This document shows positions 12,018 to 22,101 of a DNA stretch of 64,000 bases, in pieces. A program made the translations under genes and the position numbers. The DNA comes from Cryptomeria japonica (lineage: Eukaryota; Streptophyta; Pinopsida; Cupressales; Cupressaceae): contig NC_081409.1 in NCBI RefSeq assembly GCF_030272615.1, positions 877,927,594-877,991,593 of the forward strand, in the 5' to 3' direction. The notes below the pieces were generated by a model. That model was not told where the DNA came from. It worked only from the letters and a program-made list of their open reading frames with translations, and did not search any database. Position 1 is the stretch's first letter; every line of letters starts with the position of its first letter.

Positions 12018-13502
12018 ATGGCTCAAACCCGATCGCGATCAAGACAACGAGAAATAGAAATTGAGGAAGAAGAGGACAACCTCAATGAATTTCAAGAAGC
12101 ACTTGGAGGAAATGTAAATGATGAAAACCCAAGTAGTCCCACTCCTTCAACAATCGAAAGGGTTCAGCATAACCCTCATTTTAACAGATTATTTGATGAA
12201 ATTCTCAAGAGCAACGCGGATGCTCACTTCTTAAGACTTGCTCAAGAAGGAGCCAAACTCCCCTCAGACTTTGATCTTGCCCAATTAAGACAAGCATCAG
12301 AAAGACAAACTCGCCATGAGGAGGAAAGGCGTAGAGATCCCATCAGATATAACATCCCTCGAGGTAACCCACCACCTCCTCCTCCAAATGAAATGGAGAT
12401 GTTGCGGCAACAAGTCGAGAATCTCGCCCAACAACTTCATAGTGGTGTTAAGACCAATCAATTTTCACTTAATGACATCTGTCCCTATCCATTTGATAGG
12501 AATCTTTATATGCCACCCTTTCCACGCGGGTTCGAAACACCAAAATTCGAAAAATATAGAGGAAAGGGAGATCCCCGTGATCATGTCCGAGAATTTCATT
12601 CTGCTTGTCTTGAAGTGGCTTATGAGGACACATACCTAATGCGCCTTTTTCCCCAAAGCTTGGGAGGAACAACCACATCATGGTTTTCCCGACTTCCAGG
12701 TGGCATTAGAACATTTGAGGAACTCATCCAGAAGTTCCTATCTCATTACTCTTATAATATTGAACGCAACATCACCATGGCTGATCTATGCAATACCAAA
12801 CAAAAACCAGGTGAACTATTCTCAGTATTCCTGCAACGATGGTGCCAAATGTCTAGCAGACGTTCTCTTCAGTTACCTGAACGAGAACTAGTGGAAATTT
12901 TCATTTCCAACTTAAACGAAGAAATGGAATTTCACCTGGATGTCAAAGACACAGGCTCTTTTAACGATATGATCACCAAGGGTTTAAAATGTGAACGGGC
13001 ACTCATCAAAAAAGGACTCATCAAAATCTTTAATGAACCAAAAGATGCTCCTCGCCCGTGCTTCAATAGCGATAAACCGAACTTCTGGAACAAGAATAAG
13101 AATATCGTCAACGATGGAGTTGTGGATGCTCAAACTATCCAAAATGCACAACCTGTGGTTCGATTTGCAGGACAAAATCCTCCACCTCAGAATAACACAA
13201 ATGTTCCTTCCAATCAAGGTCGCATCACATCTCAGGATGAACCAAGACCTCGTCCACAAAAACAAAAACGCACATACACTCCCTTAGGGGAACCCATTGA
13301 AACAGTGTTGCGACAACTCCTCTCTCAAAATTTGGTCACTCTACCTAAGCTATCAAACTATGAGCCTCAGGTCAAACCGGCATGGTGGAGAGATACTGAA
13401 CATTGTGAGTTCCATCAAGGAAGAGGACACAAGACAAGTAATTGTCACCGATTGAAAGATCTCATTCAGGATCTTATTGATCGAGGAGAAATTGAAATTT
13501 AA
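12018..13502 (+). CDS. gag: Gag of the Tat element
   Basis: Capsid/nucleocapsid precursor of 494 residues, intact in this copy. The start is the first ATG after the leader (MAQTRSRSRQ). The N-terminus is charged and acidic (residues about 12-25), followed by a proline run near residue 120. A Retrotrans_gag capsid domain occupies about residues 165-330; it includes the YRGKGDPRDHV and LCNTKQKPGELFSVFLQRW segments typical of plant gypsy gag. Near the C-terminus a single variant knuckle CEFHQGRGHKTSNC has His in place of the second Cys. The frame ends in TAA, and the same frame then continues into protease, so gag and protease were probably once one reading frame or are separated by a genuine stop. 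Confidence 0.93.
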   Translation: MAQTRSRSRQREIEIEEEEDNLNEFQEALGGNVNDENPSSPTPSTIERVQHNPHFNRLFDEILKSNADAHFLRLAQEGAKLPSDFDLAQLRQASERQTRHEEERRRDPIRYNIPRGNPPPPPPNEMEMLRQQVENLAQQLHSGVKTNQFSLNDICPYPFDRNLYMPPFPRGFETPKFEKYRGKGDPRDHVREFHSACLEVAYEDTYLMRLFPQSLGGTTTSWFSRLPGGIRTFEELIQKFLSHYSYNIERNITMADLCNTKQKPGELFSVFLQRWCQMSSRRSLQLPERELVEIFISNLNEEMEFHLDVKDTGSFNDMITKGLKCERALIKKGLIKIFNEPKDAPRPCFNSDKPNFWNKNKNIVNDGVVDAQTIQNAQPVVRFAGQNPPPQNNTNVPSNQGRITSQDEPRPRPQKQKRTYTPLGEPIETVLRQLLSQNLVTLPKLSNYEPQVKPAWWRDTEHCEFHQGRGHKTSNCHRLKDLIQDLIDRGEIEI

Positions 13503-14480
13503 GGGCATGACCCAAAAACAACCAATAATGATCATCAAATGTTCAAGAATCCACTTCCATCGCAAGATCAAAGGGGTCCTTCCACTTCTCGATGAGGCAC
13601 TGATACCATTGATTATACGCAGGCTGCGTATAACTACACTGTAAATCATCTATATGATGCCAGTGAACAAATTGCAACCATAACCTTCAAAAATCCCACC
13701 TCAAATTGCAATGTTGTTACACGTCGTGGCAAGGTCACCATCAAACCAGCTCCACAAGGCACCACCTCCATCCCAAAGCAGTACAATCTTGTGGAACAAT
13801 TAGACAAAACCCCTGCACTTATATCCATTTTAGAGCTATTGCGCCTATCGCCATCTCATAAAACAATCTTGGATCAAGCACTCCAAGAGGCGTCAGTCCC
13901 TGCAAACCTGAACACGGACCAATTTCAAGCCATGGTTGGAAATCTAAAGTCATCACCTTGTCTCACTTTTTCCGAAAGTGACAACTCTTCATTCCAACAA
14001 CCTCATAACGCCTCACTCCACATTGAAGGCTTTGTCAACCAACACAGGATCAAGCGAGTCTTGATTGATAATGGAGTAGGCCTAAACATTTGCACACTAC
14101 AGTTGGTCACAGCATTGGGATATGCAATAGAATCAGTGGATCCTCGCAAGAAGATCACCATCAAGGCCTATGATGATGCAGAGCATTCATCCAAAGGAGC
14201 TGTGGTACTACCAATCCGAGTGGGCCCCATGGTAAAGCACATCATTTGTCAGGTTCTGGACCTTCCTCTGCCATACAATCTATTATTAGGGAGACCTTGG
14301 ATACATGCCATGCAAGCTATTCCATCTACCTACCATCAATGTATCAAGTTCCCACATAACGGTACAGAGATCACAATCTTGGGCGATGCAAATCCCTTTG
14401 CTTTTGCCATAATATCAGCCATCAACCAGAGATTACTGTTCCTAATAATAGAGAAGCCATTTCCTCCACATCATATATAA
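13503..14480 (+). pseudogene. pro: Gag-protease linker and retropepsin
   Basis: In the same frame as gag, after its TAA; one further TGA lies near 13594. Residues encoded from about 13620 lead into the aspartic protease, which cleaves the polyprotein. The active-site segment VLIDNGVGLNIC has its Asp codon at 14067-14069, giving D-N-G rather than D-T/S-G. The flap and C-terminal segment VGPMVKHIICQVLDLPLPYNLLLGRPWIHAMQ spans about 14220-14315. DNG also occurs in the second gypsy relic at about 45790, so it seems to be the local lineage form rather than a lethal mutation. The frame ends at TAA 14478-14480, and pol continues in a different frame. Confidence 0.85.
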
Positions 14481-14536
14481 GTCCAGCCTCTCTTGCCAGT
14501 TCGAACACCCCTATACCCAAGCAAGAAAAGCTTAAG

Positions 14537-15706
14537 ATGAAAGTAGCAGAGGAAGGTCCTGGAGAATACAACTTGAGTCAGCGCTTTTGTGTGGGACAAA
14601 TGCCCACTTCTCCTAGAACACATGGTAAGCCACAACAGTTACTCCAGCAACCACTAATCATACCAGCATGTGCCTTGACGCCATTCGTCCTTGGAAAGAG
14701 TCAAGAGGAAGAGACACAAGATGAGGACCTAGCGGACTAGATCTATAAAGATCCCATTACCACTGATAAACCACGAGTTACACTTCCTACGGATCAGTAT
14801 GGAAAAGGCCTTCTCATTATGCAAAGAATGGGATATGATGGTCAAAGTGCTTTGGGATATTGCAAACAAGGACGACATGAACCTCTGCTACTAGAATTCA
14901 AGCCCAAAGGTAATACAGGCCTAGGCTTTGAAAAAGAGATCCTTCCTAAACTCAAATTCAAAGGAAAACCCAGCAAACCATTTTGCCCACCTACTGCAAA
15001 GAGGACACCTTTCATAATCAAACCACCATCAAGCACTATCCCCACTGCCCCATCGAGGCTCACAACCCCACCGCAACCGTCATCAATATCATTCATCCCA
15101 CCAAATGAACTAGTAATCCCATCAGCAACACCATTTGTAGCAACAACTATATGGAAACCTACAGCAACATCTATGGCACCAGCCATTCCAACAGAAGCCA
15201 CTGAGGCAACACTGCCGATACTTCTTGTACCCGATCCTTTAAACCCCATCACGGTTCCTACAGTACTGATCACTACAAAGATACATAAACCAATCACACC
15301 TGCCGTGTTTAACTCCAAAGACATCCCAGTATGGTATAGTAATCAGATGCTGGAGAGTGATTCAGAGACCGACTCACATGAGTGGGAATTTGATTCTGTA
15401 CAACTTAACACTTCAGATGAGGAAGACACATCACCACCTCCACCACGCAAAGACATCCCTGTTTACAGAGAAGCACAAATAAAGACCACTTGGGTACCTG
15501 AGCTAGAAACATCTTCCACAGACCCTATGTCTCATCCTACGCCTGATTCTGATAGGGAGAGTACCATCAACGACCTTCACCACACTGTCTTAACCCTCAC
15601 TGATACATCTCCCGCACTTAACTTAATCGATGAAGTAATGCCCATTATCCACCCTGAACTCATCGAATGGAATCAACCAAATCCCCCATGTCTTGACCTC
15701 TTCTAA
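14537..15706 (+). pseudogene. G-patch and proline-rich linker of the polyprotein
   Basis: Pol-frame sequence (shifted relative to gag-protease) with a TAG near 14738. About 14795-14936 encodes a G-patch-like motif containing MGYDGQSALGY and KGNTGLGFE. G-patches follow the protease in several plant gypsy clades and in betaretroviruses, where they are thought to aid nucleic-acid binding. It is followed by a long Pro/Thr/Ser-rich linker and an acidic stretch (DSETDSHEWEFDS), ending in TAA at 15704-15706 just before the RT segment in the same frame. The change of frame after 14480 could be decay or a programmed shift, and I cannot tell which. Confidence 0.75.
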
Positions 15707-15730
15707 AACGATGAGGCTATCATTGACTTT

Positions 15731-17548
15731 TTGGAATTAAGGGATAATCTACCAAGCGGGGATCACAAAGCTGGATTCACCATTGAACTTAATAGCGCAG
15801 CATACTTCGGGGTGGATGCCAAACCCTTCAGCTGTAAAAATATAACATTAAAACATGGATCTTCCAGTGAAAACCACACTGTGGCACTGTTTGATCCGAC
15901 AACAGTAAAAAGAAAGAGCGTATCCAGTGGTGAAAACCTCTCTGAGGCGCCTGAGGATGAAGGGTTTGACATTCTCCCTGCTAGTACACAACAGGAACGA
16001 TCAACGATTCTTATTGAGGAAACCAAAGAATATAATGTGGGGACTCCTGAAAACCCTCATATCATACATCTGGCATCTCTTCTCACTCCAGAGGAACAAC
16101 CTCAATTCATAGAGTTCTTCCAGAAGCGTCAGATCAACTTCGCATGGTCATATGCGGACATGCCTGGGCTTGATCCTGATCTAGTCATGCATCACCTCAC
16201 CGTCGCAGAAGGAGCCAAACCTGTCAAGCAAAAGCTTTGTAAGATGCATCCTCAGATTGCAGTGCTAGTCAAAATAGAACTCAAGAAACTCCTAGATGTT
16301 GGTTTCATTAGACCAATTGATTATGCAGAATGGATCTCCAATATTGTGCCTGTCGGCAAACCAAAAGGGGGCATCCGCATTTGTACAGACTTCAGAGACC
16401 TGAATAAGGCATGTCCTAAGGATGACTTCCCCCTACCAAATATTGACATCATAGTGGATCTGACAGCAGGACATGCCATGCTTTCACTCATGGATGGCTT
16501 TTCAAGATACAATCAAATAAAGATCGCACCAGAGGACCAACATAAGACAGCCTTCACATGTCCATGGGGCACATACTGCTGGAATGTAATGCCTTTTGGT
16601 CTAAAGAATGCAGGAGCGACCTATCAAAGAGCAATGACCACCATCTTCCATGACATGATGCATACTATGATGGAAGATTATGTGGATGACTTACTAGCAA
16701 AATCACTTACTAGAGAAGGACATCTCCACATCTTAGATCAAATCTTTGATAGACTGGAACAATATCATGTTCGACTCAACCCAAAGAAATGTGTCTTTGG
16801 AGTAACCTCCGGGAAGCTTCTAGGATACATTGTCTCAAGCAAAGGTATTGAGCTCGATCCAGCAAAGGTAAAAGCAATCATGGACATGCCACCTCCAAAG
16901 AATATCAGTCAGCTAAGGACACTACAAGGACGGCTTCAATCCATCCAAAGATTCATTGCACAATTGGCTGATAAGTGTCACCCATTTACACACCTGCTAC
17001 ACAAGAACATCCGCTTTCAGTGGGATGCCAAATGCCAGCAAGCATTTCAGGTGCTTAAAGACTATCTCATGAATCCACCATTGTTGATGCCACTAGATCC
17101 AAGTAGACCATTGTTACTTTATATCTCAGCAACAAGTATAGCATTAGGTGTATTACTGGCACAACATAATGCAGAAGGTAAAGAGTGTGTTGTATACTAC
17201 ATCTCTCGCACACTGGTTGGCTATGAACTCAATTACACACCTATTGAGCGAGCTTGCCTAGCAGTAATCCTGGCAGCCACTAAATTGCGGCACTATCTAT
17301 TAACACACAAGGTACAACTCATTGCAAAGATTGATCCACTCAAGTACTTACTTAGCAAAGCAGCATTGACAGGTCGTTTGGCAAAATGGGTGATGATTCT
17401 AAGTGAATTTGACATTGAGTATGTAGATCGTAAAGCTATCAAAGGTCAATTCATTGCAGATCAGTTGGCCGATGCACCACTCATAGGTGATCATCCCCTC
17501 ATTTCCAATTTTCCAGATGAAGAGATATTCATGATCACAGAAGCGTAG
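15731..17548 (+). pseudogene. pol: Reverse transcriptase with degenerate first RNase H
   Basis: A 605-codon open stretch. RT occupies about 16240-16870: GGIRICTDFRDLNKACPKDD, then the palm motif, then YVDD at 16679-16690 with both catalytic Asp present. The first RNase H/connection domain follows (about 17080-17500). Its usual first catalytic Asp is replaced (LLYISATSIALGVLLAQ), and the TDHxPL motif reads KIDPL, so this domain is catalytically dead. That is known for Tat elements, where the first RNase H acts as a connection domain. The frame ends at TAG 17546-17548 (context EA-stop-PWKLYFDGS), where relatives often carry Trp, so a TGG-to-TAG change is likely. Confidence 0.92.
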
Positions 17549-17935
17549 CCATGGAAACTATATTTTGATGGTTCATACACTAGGCATGGCTCAGGGGCAG
17601 GCATTTTGTTTATCACACCTCAAGGTGACAGCATCCCGAAGTCTTACAGGCTCACATTTCCATGCACAAACAATATAGCATAGTATGAGGCCTTGATCAC
17701 AGGACTCAGGTTAGCCGTACAATGGAAATTACAAGAACTACAAGTATATGGCGACTCCCAACTAGTCATTCGACAAGCAACAGATGAATATCAAACCAAG
17801 GATGATAAACTCATGCCATATAAGCAAATGGTGGACACTCTAAAGACATCATTTACTACTATCACCTTTGAGCAGATACTAAGAGATTAGAATCGAGTTG
17901 CTAACGCTATGGCTACCATCGCATCTCTACCAGAT
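17549..17935 (+). pseudogene. Second (archaeal-type) RNase H
   Basis: It directly continues the RT frame. Catalytic positions seen are Asp in YFDGS (17567-17569), Glu in YEALITG (17687-17689) and Asp in YGDSQLVIR. The fourth is Asn in the NRVANAMA segment (codon 17903-17905), where the family normally has Asp. A TAG at 17681-17683 precedes YEAL and a TAG at 17888-17890 precedes NRVAN. An additional RNase H after a degenerate first one is the defining trait of Tat-lineage elements. It removes genomic RNA during reverse transcription. This copy is inactive. Confidence 0.88.
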
Positions 17936-19303
17936 CTTCCACAGAATTCAACACGCTATGAGTTCTTGGTAGAACAGCTTTGGATCCCCGCTTATGCTAT
18001 CCCCGAATCTGAAATGATATGTCACCTTGTTGGTTCTAAATCCCCATGGTACGGTGAGTTCTACACCTATCTCCATGATCACACCCTTCCTCCCAACCAA
18101 TCAAATAACCAACGAAAAACCTTCATTCGCCAAACTGCTCGATATACCATTATTGCCGAAACCCTATACCGACATGGTCTTGATGGTACTCTCCTTCGAT
18201 GTTTGGAACAAGGTGAGATAACAAAGGCTTTGGAAGAGGTACATGAAGGAATTTGTGGGACTCACTCAAGTGGTCTGTCACTAGCCGAGAAACTCATGCG
18301 AGCTGGATATTATTGGCCATCTATGGAAAAAGACTCCTACTACTTTGTCAGGAAGTGCAAGAAATGTCAAGTTCATGGCGACCTGATACATGCACCAACA
18401 CAGGAACTACAACCAATCACGACACCATGGCCTTTTTGTCAATGGGGCCTTGACCTTGTGGGTAAGATTCATCCATCTTCATCCAATGGCCATAAATTCA
18501 TTATTACCGCTACCGAATATTTCACAAAGTGGATCGAAGCTGTTCCACTTACCCAAGTCACCGGCAAGCAGATCGCCTCATTCATCCTCAACTACATCAT
18601 CTGCCGATATGGTGTGCCCATGTCCATCATCATAGATAATGGTCTTCCTTTCAAAAATCAGGATGTCCGTGAGCTTTGTGAGAAATTTCATATCCAACAC
18701 CGCTTTTCCACTCCCTATTACCCACAAGGCAATGGTCAGGCTGAAGCATCCAATAAAAACATATTGAGAATCCTAAAGAAGACAGTCAATGATGTCGGTC
18801 GTGATTGGCATGTTCAATTGAATCCAGCACTATGGGCATATCGAACTAGCATTCGAACCCCTACAGGTGCAACTCCTTATTCATTGGTCTATGGTGCATA
18901 AGCTATCTTACCTATTGAGGTTGAGATACCATCGTTACGAGTTTCCTTGCACAATCTCATCGATGATGATGCATATAGAGTATCCCATCTTCAGGACTTG
19001 GAGTTACTTGATGAGAAGCGACAAGCTGCATACAATCACCTCCAAGCCTATCAACAGCGCATGAGTAGAAGCTACAATCACCGAGTTAGATCTCGTACAT
19101 TTGAGGTAGGTGATCTTATTCTTCGAGAAAATCCTCGCAACCAACCAAACAGAGAACATCAGGGCAAGTTTGAATCAAACTAGCTGGGCCCATATGTTGT
19201 CACTGTTGTATTCGGGTCCGGGGCATATCAGTTGGCTACATCAGATGGAGAACCACTCGTAGATCCAATCAATAGCATGCACCTCAAATGGTTTTATACC
19301 TAA
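17936..19303 (+). pseudogene. Integrase
   Basis: A zinc-binding N-terminal domain is present (HEGICGTHSSG ... CKKCQ at about 18240-18370). The catalytic core has Asp in WGLDLVG, Asp in IIDNGLPF and Glu in GNGQAEASNK, so the DDE triad is complete. The C-terminal part continues past two in-frame stops, TAA at 18899-18901 and TAG at 19181-19183 (context FESN-stop-LGPYVV, probably a former Trp). It ends at TAA 19301-19303 with no chromodomain, as expected for Tat and Athila clades. It would insert the cDNA and produce the 5 bp target duplication seen. Confidence 0.9.
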
Positions 19304-19710
19304 GGTGTACAGAGCATCAGGCTCCCCTACATATCAGAAAAATACCAAAAACATTCAGAAAATGTCCTGAAGAAAATACAAAAACATTCAAAAAAGTAAA
19401 GAAAAATCATGCATCCAAACGGTGAACAAACACTCCGGTGGCACCTTGGGTAAGTACGATGGTGAAAACCTGGCAAATAGGCGCCATTCGTAAAGGAAAT
19501 GGCTCCAGTATCTTTCAGGCTCGTTGCGATCACATTCATACATACACACATCCATCCATCTAACCATGGCTTGTTATTTGATCTGTAATCCAAGAAAGTA
19601 CTTCATGCGTTTGGCATCCCGCTTTTTCATAAATCATGTCCAACTTGGGGGCAATGCCCTTACAATCTAGATGATGGAAGTGGATTCTACATTACTGGTG
19701 ATTCATTGGC

Positions 19711-19860
19711 AAAAACATTCAAAAATGTCTCGCAAAATACAAAAACATTCAAAAATGTCTCGCAAAATCCAAAAACATTCAAAAATGACTCACAAAATCC
19801 AAAAACATTCAAAAACTATTACACAAAATCCAAAAACATCGAAAAACTCATCGAAAATCA
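19711..19860 (+). repeat. Tandem repeat, 30 bp unit, about 5 copies
   Basis: Units begin at 19711, 19741, 19771, 19801 and 19832 with consensus AAAAACATTCAAAAATGTCT plus CRCAAAATCC, decaying rightward. Related single units lie at about 19340-19400. Because 30 is a multiple of 3, two frames stay open across it, but it is not coding. Confidence 0.93.
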
Positions 19861-21360
19861 CACAAAAACATGGCAACACATTGTACATACTCATCCATGC
19901 AGATACCAAAACAAGCATTGATAAAATACTCACAAAATGACCACTTACCAAACGACCACACAATCCACATCAACAATCAAACTGTCTTCAACAAGGATGC
20001 ATCCTTCCTTACCAAACCAAAGACAAGATGACGTTTTCTTTGACAAGAAAATTATGTTAAGCTATCAAATACTTGGTTGATTTGTGAGTACAATCATTTG
20101 TTTATCTGTATCAGGATCATTTCAGCATTGTTTTGTATCGTTTGTGCATTATTTCCGATGAAGTTCTGGGGCATGTACTAATGGTGTCTACGTGGGAAGT
20201 TCACTAAGCTATGTGATCATAGACAAAAATGCAGTCATAGATCACTACGGCTTGCTGACTACAGCGTATATCTCAACCATATGGACATGAACCATTACCA
20301 AGGATCCTTATTCTTTATTCTTTATGTATATATACTGTTTGGTTGCAGGTACAATGCTCATTCTTTGGTTCCTCTTCCTCCAAATTGGATAAAGGTTTTA
20401 TTTTCTTAGTACGGTATGAACTTGTCTCAAGATCTGATCAGCCTAAGATCAAGGAGGACAATCCAAGTCATGCACGAAAGGAGATAATCCTTGTCTGTTC
20501 CACAAGAAATACTCTGGTCGACTTGACCCTTATATCAAGTCGTTTGTATTGACTTGCTATATTAAAATCCATGAAAGAAATACTCAGGTCATCTTGAATC
20601 ATTGTGTCAAGATGCTTGTATTCTCTTCTAACATTTTAAAGCTTAATGATGAAAATAGAGCACTATGGATCGTCATTTCACCTCATCTATTTCTATCTTG
20701 CATTCCGTTGCATATCACCCCTCCATTCATTCATTCATATGTAGGCTTTTACATACAAAAATGACCAATAAAAGCTGGTCTTGGATACAAATCATGACTG
20801 AGTACTCTGATACATCATCAGTGCATCATGCAAAGTCTTAAAAACCTTGCATTCCTCATGGCAATATCATCATTGCATTTAGGTGCATCTTGCATTATGT
20901 CCATTCATGTCATTTTTAAACTTAAAACATTGCATATAGTTCATTATTGACATTAGTTTTCATTAAAAATCATTTTCATCATTGCATCAATCATAAATAA
21001 TTAGATTCATTCATGGGATCAATTTATCTTTGGTTGTTTTAAATCATTTACTAAACATTTCATCCAGTGTAAATTATCCATTATCATCTTATCAACTTAT
21101 TATTACACACATCCATTTATCCATTTAGTTACAAAGTGCATTCATTCATTCATTAATAAGCATCTTATTATGTTCATTTTAGGATTCATTTCACATCGCA
21201 TTCATTATCCTCTTTTTAATTGTATTAAGGTACAGTTATTACAAATATTAGTTATAGTATCATCCCACTTTCATATTTAATGCCTTTTAGATTCATAAAG
21301 ACCATTTGTTTACAAAACATTGGTTCATACCATTTCATATATCCATTTTACGTATGCATT

Positions 21361-21600
21361 CATTTAAAACACATTATCATATAAACATTTGGACTTTACA
21401 TTTGTTTATCCATCTGCATTCATTTGAAAAACATTATCATATAAACATTTGTACTTTACATTTGTTTATCCATCTGCATTCATTTAAAACACATTATCAT
21501 ATAAACATTTGTACTTTACATTTGTTTATCCATCTGCATTCGTTTAGACATCATCATATAAACATTTGTACTTTACATTTGTTTCTCCATATTACATTCA
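21361..21600 (+). repeat. Tandem repeat, 60 bp unit, 4 copies
   Basis: Copies start at 21361, 21421, 21481 and 21541. The first three are almost identical and the fourth is about 2 bp shorter and diverged. The flank 21300-21360 is a more distant copy. The 99-codon open frame here is repeat translation. Confidence 0.93.
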
Positions 21601-22101
21601 TCTAAAAACACATCTAGATGCATATCCATGCATAAAATCATTCATCTAACCATTGCATTAACATCGTCACATAAATCATCTTATCATTGCATCACAATAA
21701 GAAATGCCATACACCCTATTCATGCATCAAGCATAAGCATATGTCCTCATCATGGCATTCCATACATAAAGCATTACATCACAAATCAAATACATCATAC
21801 ACATATAAACCTGCATTCATATGTCAGTATACAACATCATAAATCATCATAAAAACATGCATAAAAGAAACATCTCATCAAATACATACATATATACATA
21901 TACATCTCAGCAATAAATCATCATCATGCATAAACATCCATCCATAATCACATGCATAATCATCACAATATGGGATCTCCTCATATATATCATCTCATAT
22001 ATCAGAGTATAATGAAGTCTACAAAATCGGCTGCCAAGAGCCATCCAAGATACAGTCCAAAAATAGACAATGATACAATACATGTATGCAAAAATGCTCT
22101 C

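Larger units (their letters stand above)
19304..22101 (+). other. 3' region of the Tat element, repeat-rich and non-coding
   Basis: No domain is found. It holds the two tandem arrays listed separately and, from about 20880 to 22000, a dense scatter of CATTCAT, CATCAT and CATTTA words. Variable 3' regions that breed tandem repeats are known in Ogre/Tat elements. Confidence 0.75.

Noticed and set aside
14842-15324. 160-codon minus-strand ORF
   Set aside because: It lies over the Pro/Thr-rich linker of the polyprotein. The Gly/Val-rich product is a shadow of Pro/Thr codons.
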